Positions 10,801-21,303 of a DNA stretch of 36,671 bases are shown piece after piece (within the stretch, counting starts at the first letter, position 1; the number at the start of each line of letters is the position of its first letter). The stretch is taken from the NCBI GenBank assembly GCA_013115125.1, contig JABANN010000347.1, positions 1 to 36,671 of the forward strand, given 5' to 3'. The position numbers and the translations under genes were made by a program. The stretch is from Perkinsus olseni. Its lineage: Eukaryota > Perkinsozoa > Perkinsida. The notes beneath the pieces are model-generated. The model searched no databases, was not told the origin of the DNA, and saw nothing but the letters and a program-made list of their open reading frames with translations.

Positions 10801-11930
10801 GAGAGCGAGAAAACAAATACCAACCCTCGGCAAGGCTGAGGCCCGGGAAAGGCCTCAACAATATGTTTTCAGTTGCGCTATCACAGGCACGAGAGCACCT
10901 CGGCAACCCCGTGAACTACCTGTTCGGGCGGTGGCAGTTCCATACCATTCAAGTGCCTATCACCCGCCATCTGGTAGTCCACGGCATAGACCATGCTCTG
11001 AGACCCCACTTCAATCCGCCAATACGCTCCGCCGAGCATCCGCCCAGCCGGCAGAGGCGTGAACTTCACCGTAGGGCCCTTGATCGTCGAGGACCGGCCT
11101 CCAGCTGCTGCAGCGCCGCTGTCACCACGCATAGTGAACATGACGCCCTCGCCGTACTGCAGAGGCGACACTGCGCCGTTGAACGCCATGATGGTATCAT
11201 CGATGGTTAAGAGCCAATCGTTGTTAGTGGTCACGGCATCACGCATCTGAGAGATATCTTCAACCGCAAGGACCCGGCCAGCAGTTAAACCTTTAATCAA
11301 TGGACCTGGCTACGCTCTCAGCACTAGACTATGTTATGGCAACATTCGCTACGATACTCCCATACCAGCGCAAGAGGCATCCCTCTAGGACCCACTCCAA
11401 TATTACCTTATCAATATCCTCATGCAATGCAGTCACAGTGAGCTCACCAAGACGCCTCACAGGCTCTGTCGCCAGCACCATAGCCCCATTAGAGGGTTGG
11501 TTGTTATTGGTCGTCGAGCTCATCTCTCCGACTGGCGGTGGCGCTGAAGCGTACTGCAGTTTCTTAGGCCTCAAGTGGCAGTACACGTAGGGCCACGCGC
11601 CGCAATGCTGCAGATCGGCAAAGGAAAGCAGACAGACGTCAATCTGATAGAAAAACCGGAAATCCTACCGACCTTCCAAGATGATACTTCCTACAGTTCG
11701 ACTCACTCGAGCCACACTAAAACCATACTTTACTCCTACAACGCTCTCAAGTAAACGCCATGGTAAACCGACGGTTTCAGCGGGCTGTAAGGCACTTATC
11801 AGCCCAAGACTACTACCTGATCCACCAGCCGCCCACCAGTGGGCTGCTCAGCCACCAGCGCTGAGACCATCTCTGGATCCATCTCTTCCGTCCATCCACA
11901 ATCCAATAATACGTTACAGCTAGTACTGAA
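4893..11930 (-). CDS. CPSF2: Cleavage and polyadenylation specificity factor subunit 2 (CPSF100), many small exons
   Basis: CPSF2 is the inactive partner of the CPSF73 endonuclease in nuclear mRNA 3'-end processing. Exon pieces appear in the correct order along the minus strand: NVLLDCGWTEEM (near 11900), IDVCLLSFADLQHCGAWPYV (11630), VKFTPLPAGRMLGGAYWRIE and YAVDYQMAGDRHLNG (11050), APPSVLITN (10770), SLRKDGTVLLPVDCCSTG and RVLELLLLLEAAW (10400-10260), EWMSRV (9890), VVLASSASLEIGDAREIFCR (9340), a charged linker (8900-8600), LRPRHLVILPSV (7130), YLDKSLQRELKYIRVL (6450) and the C-terminal LFKVRDAIYEQFAVA with its stop at 4893. Each aligns with human CPSF2. The HxHxDH metal motif of CPSF73 is replaced here by SFADLQH, as expected of an inactive subunit. 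A long acidic segment (about 6200-5950) precedes the C-terminal part. Introns are short GT-AG types, some only about 30-50 bases. The first exon is not placed, so the right boundary is approximate, and several internal junctions are unresolved. Confidence 0.88.
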
Positions 11931-12414
11931 CACAGAGATAACTATGCCGATCCGTAACAAGCGGACAAGATCCGGCCAATGACCGCCGAGGGGATGCTAA
12001 GCAAGCGTTGTCTCATTGTACCCCAGCATATAATCGTTCTGCTGGTCACAAAGTTCCACCCCACGAGGCGAAAAATCATAGAAGCATGAGTACATTGAAA
12101 CCCCTCATTTCACCCAATACAATCACCCCCTCGCCTGTCCGACAACCAAACGATAAGTTGTTCTACTATTAGCCTACTTAGTAGTAGGCCTCAGTATTAC
12201 GTGCGGCATTTCTCATCACAGGCTGCACGAGATGGAACGAGTTGATTTGAGAAATATCCAGTATCATAATTTAATCAAAAAAGTACACACCACGAATAGT
12301 GCATAGTGAAATTACGACAAGAGCCAAGTGAACAACAACCAACACCTCGTCGCTCCATTTCTGATCGACACTCTCTGCTGTTGAAACGACGGCACAGTCG
12401 AGCTCAACCCATCA
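11931..12414. other. Gap that should hold the CPSF2 5' end
   Basis: The CPSF2 frame stops being recognisable just upstream of CNVLLDCGW. The missing N-terminal 20-25 residues and the promoter should lie here on the minus strand, but I could not identify the exon. No other gene is seen. Confidence 0.4.
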
Positions 12415-12753
12415 TTACCCTGTCATATCGTCCGTTAGCTTCAGTACTGCCATCTGGTACTGTGAGGTGTCCTTAGAAATCGGCAGCACTTCCACCGATA
12501 CCCCACCTTCAGGGTTGGTGGGGATGACTTGGGACATTTCGGGCTCTCAAAACGACCAAGACGCCCCCTGCCACCACAGCTACATGACACGACTGCAACT
12601 CGATACCACACCAAGCAGGAAAGAACGGCAGCAGGCCACTAGCCAGAATGTGCAAAACAGCAATCATACAAGTACTGGTAGATAACTTGGTGAATCGGCC
12701 CGCGGACGGTACTCTCCTCAACGTTCCAGTCAACCTCATCGGCATACGCCCCA
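12415..12753 (-). other. Possible 3' exons of the upstream membrane-propeller gene
   Basis: Two stretches on the minus strand read like coding sequence in frames different from the main open frame at 12754-13842: ADEVDWNVEESTVRGPIHQ near 12730-12670, and TNPEGGVSVEVLPISKDTSQ running on to KLTDDMTG and a stop at 12415. If they belong to the preceding gene, its annotated stop at 12754 is only an intron read-through. I could not find convincing splice sites to join them, so they stay separate. Confidence 0.35.
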
Positions 12754-13842
12754 CTAAGCCACCGTCCACACCTCCGGGTCCCCTCCCGAAGGGCCACTGC
12801 TGGCTCCTAGAACTAGCAGCTGGCCCGCAGTATCGTACATACAATCGCGCAGAGTAAGATCAGCTACTCCCTCAATCCTGGACACCCCAGCCCACTTCCC
12901 AGCAGCGTCCCAAGACAGGACCTCTCCCTGCTGTGTAACCGCTCGTATTCCTCTGCCGACACCCTCGCAGGCGCCAACCAGACGACTGCTCATCGTCACC
13001 TTCGAAGGAACGGGGAGCCTGCCGATCCTCTTACCGGCGCTGTACCGATACACTCCGTCGGCATCCACAGCGACCTCAGTCGTTGAGCCGGCAGAACTGG
13101 CAGAGACCTCAACAACACGTCCACCTTGCGGAGAGGCAGTCCATCTATTACCATGACTGTCCGAGAACAGCAGACTATCATTGGGACCGAGGGTCAGGCT
13201 AACCGGGTTGAAAAGAGCTCCCTCGCCATCAAACTGAACCCGAACACCCAGGTTCAAATCCTGCAACCGACGTAATTTCTCGCTGTCCCGAGGCATGCCC
13301 GCATGAGCCAGTTCCTTATCCTCCTCAGACTCCCCTGGCTCCTCCTTAACTTCCAAGCCAAGCTTATTGTTCCATCCCCAAGTAGTAGTACCAGAGGCGA
13401 CGATGAACGCGTAAATTATTCCCCACAACCACAACAAGATGATAACACCCGCGCCAGCCTTGAAGCTCCTCCAAGGCAAAGTCATAGCCTTCGTGTTAGC
13501 CTCCGCAAAAGTCTCGTTATTATCCCCTTCCCCCGCCAGCAGGCCCATCGGACGACCGCTGGCAAGTTCATTTATGTCCTGCGTTAGGCCCCTGGGGAGC
13601 CTCGACCCTTCATCGTCACCATAGGTGATGCGCTGATGGGTCTGCTCAGTGTAGTGCAACGGCAAAGTCGTCTTCTGTCGAGATATCTTCGCGCTCTCGT
13701 CCGATACCTGCGACCCCTCACTGACGAAGGAGTCCAGATTGTGACGACTGGTCTTCTGCTTTCTGATGCTCTGAGCGTGCTTCACCATGGGAGCCTGGAA
13801 GACGACGACGTCCAATAATGGGACGAAAGTCCAATAACACAA
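12754..13842 (-). CDS. Single-pass membrane protein with propeller-like lumenal domain
   Basis: The open frame is 362 residues from the ATG at 13842, or 344 from a second ATG at 13788 (MVKHAQSIRKQKTSRHN). A polar, Ser/Lys-rich N-terminal part of about 130 residues is followed by one membrane segment (AGVIILLWLWGIIYAFIVAS). The C-terminal half contains repeated short strands such as SLLFSDSHGNRWTAS, EVAVDADGVYRYSAG, GIRAVTQQGEVLSWD and MYDTAGQLLVLGAS, the look of beta-propeller blades. I do not recognise a named family. The layout (membrane segment, then propeller-like repeats) recurs in the gene at 16940-17734, and each follows a polytopic membrane gene, A or B, on the same strand. The 3' end is uncertain because further coding-like pieces follow at 12415-12753. 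Confidence 0.65.
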   Translation of the reverse strand: MCYWTFVPLLDVVVFQAPMVKHAQSIRKQKTSRHNLDSFVSEGSQVSDESAKISRQKTTLPLHYTEQTHQRITYGDDEGSRLPRGLTQDINELASGRPMGLLAGEGDNNETFAEANTKAMTLPWRSFKAGAGVIILLWLWGIIYAFIVASGTTTWGWNNKLGLEVKEEPGESEEDKELAHAGMPRDSEKLRRLQDLNLGVRVQFDGEGALFNPVSLTLGPNDSLLFSDSHGNRWTASPQGGRVVEVSASSAGSTTEVAVDADGVYRYSAGKRIGRLPVPSKVTMSSRLVGACEGVGRGIRAVTQQGEVLSWDAAGKWAGVSRIEGVADLTLRDCMYDTAGQLLVLGASSGPSGGDPEVWTVA

Positions 13843-13976
13843 ACGCCGGATACATCCCTGACGCGGAGACTTTTGGAAATTTCTTAGTAACGCTTGACGA
13901 CTTCGCAGGACGCCGCTAGGGGATCAACCGGCAAGACATGGACTACAGTAGACTCGAAAGTGACTATTGGCCAGTA

Positions 13977-16479
13977 CTACCATACCACAACTTTCGTAAC
14001 TCCTACCTGAGGAATGAGATCCGTCGCCGCCCTCTCTAACTTAGCAGCCGACTTTCTTCGAACCGCGTCCAGCTTAGATCCGACACTCTTCCGCCTCTCA
14101 TCAACATCACGGCCGCCCTCCTGTTCTTGCTGCTCCTGCTGCTGTTGGTCCTCCTTGTTGAGGCCGAGCACATCAATTTGAATGACGGTTGAGAACTTCG
14201 TCGGAAGCGATCCATCGGGCTCCACCGCTGAAAACAACAACGAAGTCATGAGTCCAAAACAAGCTTCGCTCCGCCTTTTTTGTTTCACTCACCCATCGAC
14301 ATAAGATATCCTATACACAGCATATGGATGATAAAGGAGACCGGCGATATGTAATTGATAGCCGTAAGATACGTCTCGTAGCTAGTATCCACCGGCTCCC
14401 CAGCAATAGTGGCCTCGTTGGCCCTGATCTGGCCCATGTTGTAACCAATGGTGAAGCTAGCACAGAGGCCTGCTAGGAAGGGACCTGCGATAAGGAAGAC
14501 TGATAAAGCGAACAGCCTGCCTCTCCGCTGAGGATAGTGACGTGCTCATGTGGCGACTACGAGAGTAAGTGCGTAGCAGCAGGAAGCACGCCACGCGAGA
14601 AGAGCGACAGGAAACTCATTACGGCGGCCGCACAACTGAACCGTCATATGTATGATCGTACTGCAATAATTTCGCAGATGATGACTGTAGAATGACGAGG
14701 GGAGTTTTACTATCGCACACTGGCTGAGCCTGCCGGCGTGGCATAAGGCCCGCCCAGAACTTACCAATGATTTGCAGTGCAGCCAGAGTCAGTTGCTCCC
14801 AGGGGTCCAGCAGAAGGTTCATCTTCTCGTGAGCCAAAGCGAAGGCCATAGGCAGGACGACGAAGACCCAAGTGCCCCAGAAGTGATACTGGACCATGTA
14901 GTAGGCCAGACCCATGTAACTGTTGATGAGCCGATCGAGATAGCCGATCAACAACCGGGGGAAAAGCCGCATAATTTCACCAGAAAAAAGGTATGCGTAC
15001 GAGTAATCACCTCAGAAGTGAGCGAACATACACGGCAAATTACGGAGAGTTTTCTCATCATTCTTGCCTATGCACAGCGAGCTACGCCGCTATTGCCGGC
15101 ACTCCCCTCAGATGCATCCTCCCGTCATTACCTAATAACGTGTAAGAACTGGTTAGCACCGAGAACCATACAGACTCGAGCGTAGGCATCAAAGCCGTTC
15201 CAATGCTCCTGTAGTTTGTTGTACAGATAGAAGTGCTCAACGAACAAGTTATACTCGGCCGCGCTGAAAGCATTAACGCCGTGAAAGTAGCATAGAATTA
15301 CCGCGCGCCGCATTACTCTGGATCCTCAGTGCTCAATTGAGCTGGGAACGTCTCCTTAGCCTCGACTCCCGTGGTGTACTTCTTCCCGGGGATGTAACTG
15401 AGCGGATCGCAATGCGCAGCGGAAAGATTTCTCGACTTGATAAAAATTAATGATTTTTCAGCGTAAACGTCTTCACCAGACCATGCTCAATATCGACCGG
15501 AGCAACAGAAAATATGCAAAAAAATATGCCGAAAATTTTTCAAGATGAGCTGCCCTACCCGACTTACTAACCAACCACAGGTATCCTAAACATCCTCATC
15601 ACACCGCTGGTCTCATAGTCCTGCAATCGTGCTGCTATGGGATTGATCTCATCCTCGCCGGGGATGGGAAGACGCATCCACTGCGTCAATACTCGGGCCT
15701 TGAAAGTCTGTCGACAACACACAGAGAATGGACAGCTTCTGCAGAGCATTAAAAAGGTCAATCCAGTAGCACATTGTAATCAGCGAAAGTGATGGATGAA
15801 TGACTAACAGTCGATCTGGTCACTTCAGTTTGGGGGTACTACGCCACCTGCTATGCTGTCGACGTTAATTGCAAAAGATGGTATGATAATTTTTAATCAC
15901 TAGTGACCGATTCTGCGGCGTTATGCGCACGGAGAAAATAAGTTTTCAATATAGTAAAAATCGTGTCTAGTAATTTTGGCCGGTCTGCTGCTGTCCTCAT
16001 CTTACCTGTGCGACAATAGAGGCATGAATGGCGAACCATACAGAGAGCAAGAGGAAGAATATGGCACATATTAGATGCATACCCCACAGCCATACCAACC
16101 ACGCCGGAGTACCATCTTCAGGTCTGAAGGAAAAGATACTTCATCTTGACCTAAAGATTCCCTCCCGCACTCACAGTCGACCTTCGTAGAAGAAGCCCAC
16201 GACGAAACCCAAGGTGAGAGTATTCACCACAATATACGTGTCCATCTTGCCGATAGTCAACTCGAAAAGATCTCTGACATCCTCTCGGTAAAGGTCGACC
16301 TAAGATACCATCCATACCCACCTCCACCGCCCTAGTCATCCTACCTGTTCAACCCGCATCTTCTGCGTGTGATATACCCTATCCTGATTGAGCTCATAGT
16401 CGAATTGATAGTTGGTACGGTTGTATTTGAATAGCTCCCATACACCACCTAGTAGTGCGCCAACTTCTAAGACTACCAT
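13977..16479 (-). CDS. Polytopic membrane protein A, unnamed family, multi-exon
   Basis: The start is taken as the ATG at 16479 (MVVLEVGALLGGVWELFKYN). Successive exons read VYHTQKMRVEQ, VDLYREDVRDLFELTIGKMD, TLTLGFVVGFFYEGR, WLVWLWGMHLICAIFFLLLS, FAIHASIVAQ, RVLTQWMRLPIPGEDEINP, FSAAEYNLFVEHFYLYNKLQ, HFWGTWVFVVLPMAFALAHE, LFALSVFLIAGPFLAGLCAS, VSFIIHMLCIGYLM and LPTKFSTVIQIDVLGLN, ending in a Gln-rich, charged tail (DQQQQEQQEQEG) with a stop at 13977. At least five membrane helices are visible. Introns are short and GT-AG. Nearly every block has a counterpart, in the same order, in gene B at 19140-21303. I do not know a named family; similar sequences from dinoflagellates come to mind, but I cannot check this. 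Transport or channel function is possible but unproven. Exact junctions are not all settled. Confidence 0.75.
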
Positions 16480-16939
16480 TGCTGCCGACTAGGGATGAGG
16501 AATAGACAACAACAAAGCTAACCCTGAGGAGAACGTAAAGATCACCATCAACGATTCCCAGTCACGAAAACAAAAATCCACCGCCACGCACGATGACGAA
16601 GCTGTCAAAGCGACGCGTCATTTCGCATCGCTCCGCTCAGAGCAAATCTCGCTCGCCCGGAATCAGAACTACTTACAGGCGGTGATCGTTACCCGTCGTT
16701 GACTGTAACGCAAGGCGGTGGAGCAGTTCTTTCTGGTGGAAACCAGGCTATAGAGGAGGGCCGTGATGATGTTGTTGTTGATTGTAACGGAGCAGTATAA
16801 ACAAGAGCCATCATCACAACCACGATGACGACGATGACGATGAAAGACCAGAGGGCTTACTGACACGAGGCGCCCTGTAAATGGTATACTCCAGTGAAAC
16901 TGCGCAAGTGTATATGAAAAGATATTAGACGAGGTGAAA
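16480..16939. other. Upstream region of membrane gene A
   Basis: No gene is supported. It lies between the start of membrane gene A and the stop of the propeller-like gene, and contains the motif shared with gene B at 16625-16658. Overlapping open frames near 16669-16866 are rich in simple GATGAC-like repeats and are not convincing. Confidence 0.5.
16625..16658 (-). promoter_or_regulatory. Conserved upstream element of gene A
   Basis: On the minus strand the element reads GGGCGAGCGAGAT, about 13 bases, then GAGCGGAGCGATGC. The same two blocks in the same order occur upstream of paralogue B at 21449-21487. In both cases the proximal edge is 146 bases from the chosen ATG. It could be a core promoter, a transcription start region or a 5' UTR element. 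It is too short to be a gene. Confidence 0.5.
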
Positions 16940-17734
16940 CTACTCTACTGAACTCAGTGTGTACAAAACAGGTATGAGAGACTCTCTCTCGTAGCCAATA
17001 AAAACCCCAGTCGCCCTAGCGGTCCAGACTATGTCGTAGACGTCGATCGGAGGATCGAGGGAAGGATGGTCATGCCGCCGTGTGCCGGACCTAATCGACC
17101 ACCAATGGCCGCTGCCACCGCCGGTCGGCATGGTCACCAGCAAGTCATCACCCTCAGCATGGAGAGAGCTCGCAGTGTCGTATCGGTGATCTCCGAAGGG
17201 CCGCCAAGACCCTCCTTCAAGCGACAGGGAGAAGTACAATCGACCGTCCGCTGAACCCATACCAACAAAACCGGTAGCAGATGCGGTGATCCGACTCAAC
17301 CCCATACTGAGGTGAATTGGAGGGGCAGCGGAGTCGCAGGGACGGAGCTGGCCAGTGGTAAGGGTGTGAAGAGTGCCGTTGAGAATTACAAGATCGTTGA
17401 TCACTTCCATACCATCCGTCCCACAATTCACCTCACGTGATACCACCCTTCCGTCTAGGGACAGCGCATGGACTGACAACAGCGTCGCGATATATACCGT
17501 GTCTCCGTCACGCGCCACAGAATTGGCTGCCTTCTCCAGTGTAACCAGAGAGGCCCCGCCTCGCGTTGCAAGGAGCCTATGATGATCATCGGTATGGTTA
17601 TCTATCGGCATAGAGAACAGGGGAGAGTCCAGCAGGCCATCGACGATGAGGTCAGGAGCCGCGGCATTGACGACCAGCACCACAACCGCCGCTACCCAGC
17701 ACAGAAGTGTCGTTATACTCAGTAGGCGAGTTAA
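16940..17734 (-). CDS. Membrane-anchored or secreted propeller-like protein, 5' end incomplete
   Basis: The main exon starts after a TTCAG acceptor at 17735. It opens with a strongly hydrophobic stretch (LLSITTLLCWVAAVVVLVVN), a signal anchor or signal peptide, followed by about 240 residues with strand-like repeats: DGDTVYIATLLSVHALSLDG, NDLVILNGTLHTLTTG, ASATGFVGMGSADGRLYFSL, GDDLLVTMPTGGG and VWTARATGVFIGYERE. This is the look of a beta-propeller, but I cannot assign a family. N-glycosylation-type sites (NHT, NGT) suit a lumenal or outside location. An ATG at 17683 would leave out most of the hydrophobic segment, so the true start is probably in an exon further upstream, which I could not place. 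The stop is at 16940. It sits between WW gene (upstream) and membrane gene A (downstream), all on the minus strand. Confidence 0.6.
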   Translation of the reverse strand, partial: LTRLLSITTLLCWVAAVVVLVVNAAAPDLIVDGLLDSPLFSMPIDNHTDDHHRLLATRGGASLVTLEKAANSVARDGDTVYIATLLSVHALSLDGRVVSREVNCGTDGMEVINDLVILNGTLHTLTTGQLRPCDSAAPPIHLSMGLSRITASATGFVGMGSADGRLYFSLSLEGGSWRPFGDHRYDTASSLHAEGDDLLVTMPTGGGSGHWWSIRSGTRRHDHPSLDPPIDVYDIVWTARATGVFIGYERESLIPVLYTLSSVE

Positions 17735-18050
17735 CTGAAGGGAACATCAGTCGCGGGGACCACGTAATATAGTCGCACAGCAACGAAGACTGTACCCACT
17801 TGCAATGGCACGTCGCCATTAGGGGAAGGAAGACTAATAGAGGGTCAGCCGCAACGCGTGAACTGCCAATTTCGAAGCGAGATTCGCGGAAATCGCACTG
17901 TGAAATACGAGGCGCGTCTTCCATCATTAGTGTTTCTCGCATCGCGAGTGAAACTCTAATATGCACCCAAACTACCCATCACGATGGAGGTCGGTCGATA
18001 CCTCATGACCTTCCAACGCTAAGTGTACAACTACTGGTTAAATCGATCAG
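17735..18050. other. Short gap with no placed exon
   Basis: This lies between the WW-domain gene and the propeller-like gene. It probably contains the first exon of the latter. I see no clear coding block in it. Confidence 0.4.
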
Positions 18051-19128
18051 CTACGCCATGCTTCCTTGGACTACTAGCCATCTGGCCCCGGCCCTCCAAC
18101 CCCGCGCAGAGACTCCTACCATGTAAGGCAGCCTGGCCCGTCTGATGGTGGTCCGCGGGTCGTTGAGCATGTCGAAGCCCTGGGCCTTATGAGCCTCCTT
18201 CAACGCTCTCGTCCTCGCCATCAACTCCGCCAACTGGTCCGGTAATAAGGATATACCACGACGCAAGCCCTGAACTCGGAACAATCTTCCGAGTGCGCAC
18301 AGAGAAAGATACCCTTACGAAAGTCTGTGATGTATCCCACTGTATCTCGCCTGTCTCCGTGTTGAGATGGTAGGGCAGCGTCTCTCCAGTCTCCGCCACG
18401 TGTTCCAATGTCACCCAGCCCCCCATCGGGTTGAAGGGAGTCCCCGGCGTCGCGTCACCTCGACCCTGTTCAGCCTCTAAGGCAGCCGCTAGGGCTACTC
18501 GCTGCACCTCGAACTGCGCGTTCAGCTCGTCCAACTTGTTGTTATCCTGAGGAGGGCCAATACAGGCGAACAGGCACCGGCATTCTTCGCCGTTCTCGAC
18601 TGCATCAACAGCGAATGGTCGGGCCCTAGGGAAGCACCCCGTCGCGGCAAGCCAAACAGGCGCGGTCCCTAGCTTGTAAGGAGAGCTACAGACAAAAACG
18701 AGCATGCACCCAGAATCACCGTCAAGAACGGTCTTTGATGAACTACACGAAGGAGTTGCCCAAAAGATAAGGTACCGACTAGACACCCGTTATCAAGAGT
18801 CTCCCAACCAACCTCGTTAGACAGATCATGTCGCTGAGCATCCCAATACCGGAAAAGTCGATCAAGACTTCTCTCGCATCGTCTGCAAGCCCTTCGCAGC
18901 TCCTCCGAGATATTGGGTTCCTGGCCCCTGTCGGCCACGAAGGGGAGTACATCATCGTAATCTCTCGCACTACGATAGTCATTCGACGGGCCGCCCAACG
19001 GAATGCTCGGCAGCTTCAGATGCCTGAGAAGTTAAGCACTTTCCCGAGGCGCGCGATTGTCGCTACCACCTTACGGGCCGACATAATAGGAATCACCGAG
19101 GAACTCCCGAGTACACGAAGATGATCGA
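18051..19128 (-). CDS. WW-domain protein, 5' end unresolved
   Basis: Exon pieces on the minus strand are REFLGDSYYVGP (19110-19070), HLKLPSIPLGGPSNDYRSAR, continuing as DYDDVLPFVADRGQEPNISE and ELRRACRRCERSLDRLFRYW (19022 to about 18840), a middle exon ending in GGWVTLEHVAETGE, LPYHLNTETGEIQWDTSQTF (near 18320), and, after an intron of about 50 bases (GTAAGG to TTCAG), GLRRGISLLPDQLAELMART and ALKEAHKAQGFDMLNDPRTT, with a stop at 18051. The segment GGWVTLEHV to IQWD has the spacing and the two Trp of a WW domain, with HLNTETGEIQW in place of the usual YYxNHxTxxTxW. WW domains bind proline-rich peptides, so this is probably an adaptor, but partner and place are unknown. Junctions around 18840-18560 are not settled, and no start ATG was found. 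Confidence 0.6.
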
Positions 19129-19139
19129 GCGTCGTGATC

Positions 19140-21303
19140 TTACCCCTTCTCGCTGAGTTTTGGCTGAGCCATCGGCTCCGCCACTTCTTGAATAGCCTCC
19201 ACACCAAAACCGAGGACGTCAATGCACCACACTGTGGAGAACTTATACGGCAGACCATCGGCGTCTCGCTTGCACAGGTAACTGAGACAACAGAGAAGCA
19301 GTCCTCTACCACCGATGCTCCCAGCAGAGACAGTCCACAGGGCCAATACAGTCGGAACGATTAAGTGACGGCGCTGACCGCTCTGGCTCATGCCTCTAGT
19401 CTCACAGGAAAACGGTCACTGGACAGGAGCGAGTTACTCCCACCAACTAAGGCTAGCATAGCGCCGAATACAACTCAATATCGCCCAATACTCCGAGGTT
19501 ACACAGTCATCGCTCACGCTTGGTAGGGGTGGCAAGCCCGAGCGATTCAATGCAGCCACGTGAGTGAATTCCCAGGAAAAAGTCCTTGCCCGTCTTACAC
19601 GTAGAAAGCCTGCCAAAACATAGAGAGCATCACACCAGTAATGCCGATCCAGATTTCCGCTGGGGTGGTGATCAAAACAACAACTTCGCTCCGCTCACTA
19701 GTCGGTATGATACCAACATTAATATCATGCCAGCCAACAGCGATGCTCTGCGTCAAAACCGCTCCGAAAGAAAGGACCATCTGCCGACCAACAGCACATC
19801 AAACGACGGAGCAGCTATGTGAAGCCTTCTGCTATTACCATGACCATCCGCTCTCGGTTGGTGAGGACGGTGTTGACACCAATGTGGATGTAGGAACAGA
19901 CCGTCATGAGAAGGACAAAGGCGTAGGCAGCTATTCTGTTGCCGAAAAACGTGCCGTAGTAGATGAGGGAAAAGTAGGCGAAGGCGAATATCATTTGGTT
20001 GGTGCCTGAGGAGAACAGATACCATAACTTGCCGATATCGCGACGAGTAGACACATCGCAGCGCTGTCTTCCACCCGGTCGCATAAATACTCGGAGAGTT
20101 CTACCCGATATTACCCCAGCACATGGTGACTCTCGAGTATGCCTCATGTCCCTGCCATTTGGCATGCATCATGTTGAAGAGGTTGAAGTGGGCCAGGAAG
20201 ACCTCCCAGTCTGTTGTGAGGTCTCGAACGCCCTGAAATAATCGACTTCCCCAACATCAACACAGACCTCAGGCCTTCATCTCTATACTACGTTCGCCTC
20301 GATAAATACGGACTGGACAACTTTCTAAGTTACCCTTAAAATGGGTGAGATTCCGAGGCTTCCTCTACGCGCTCGAAAGCATTTGTAGTTGTTACCTTTT
20401 CAGGGGTCATGTTGGCCTGACTTGACGGCTTGGTTCTGAGCTTCTCCGGCAGGTCAGTGTGGGCGCGATCTCGAACTTGCTCCAAGATCACCGGTACCCG
20501 CAAAAATGACGTCACGCCATTACCTAATCGCGACTCCTATGACTTTCAGACAGAAAAGCGACAGGCCTACTCTCGAAATCCTTCAGCCGTGCAGCTCCGT
20601 CCGCCACTTCCTGTGCACTGGGTACGGGCAAACGGAGCCACTGTGTGAGAGAACGAACACAGAAGACCTGGGCGTACACTGATGCGTGCAAGGATAACCA
20701 TATGGAAAGAGCAAGATTGGCAATAGCAGCACCTACAAGGGAGAAGCATGCCCTTGGTAGTTGAGAAGGTGAAATGGCGTTACCCATGGTGATGGCATAG
20801 GGCCAGAAGAGCCAGTTGGGCGTGAGATCTGGCGCCCGGCCTTTGTAGAACATCTCCATGGTCAGTACCAATAGTATAGTGTTCATTATCTGAAAGACCA
20901 TATCGGGTCCTGTGATATCGCAGTGTTTGATAGAAAAGAGTTCGGGTGCTTAACAAGCTGCCTCCCCTGAGCTCCAAAAGCGCTCTCAGGATAACGAGTC
21001 TACTAAGCCTCATTATTGCATGTGCGTTTTCCATCACAGACTGGCCATGATAATAGTCATAACCGGAGACGAAGTGACGAAAAGATGGTATCGGCATCCC
21101 ATCGCTTCCCGTACTACCAGGTAGTTATCCATTTTTATTATAGTGAGTCCGAAGAGGTCCCGCAAGTCCTGTCGGTAGAGGTCAACTTGCCTAACCCTCA
21201 TCTTCTGTTGTTGGTAGATGTTCTTCTGTCGCAGCTCGGTGTTGAACTTCCAATTTTCTCTATTATACATGAACAGCTCTTTTGCCGCATTTCCGACGGG
21301 CAT
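19140..21303 (-). CDS. Polytopic membrane protein B, paralogue of A
   Basis: The start is the ATG at 21303 (MPVGNAAKELFMYNRENWKF). Coding blocks run IYQQQKMRVRQVDLYRQDLR, DLFGLTIIKMDNYL (21300-21110), IMNTILLVLTMEMFYKG and LTPNWLFWPYAITMG (20890-20790), AAIANLALSIWLSLHASVYA, RSLTQWLRLPVPSAQEVADG, LEQVRDRAHTDLPEKLRTKP (20480), DWEVFLAHFNLFNMMHAKWQ (20210), TNQMIFAFAYFSLIYYGTFF, AAYAFVLLMTVCSYIHIGVN (20010-19890) and LPYKFSTVWCIDVLGFG, ending PKLSEKG with a stop at 19140. Compare MRVEQVDLYREDVRDLF, VLTQWMRLPIPG and LPTKFSTVIQIDVLGLN in A. B lacks the intron that A has between RVEQ and VDLY. Several membrane helices are visible. The function is unknown. It is divergent from the BiP gene and may share a control region with it. 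Confidence 0.75.

Noticed and set aside
16669-16866. Small protein on the minus strand upstream of gene A
   Set aside because: It is rich in simple repeats, has no motif and covers the likely promoter of gene A.
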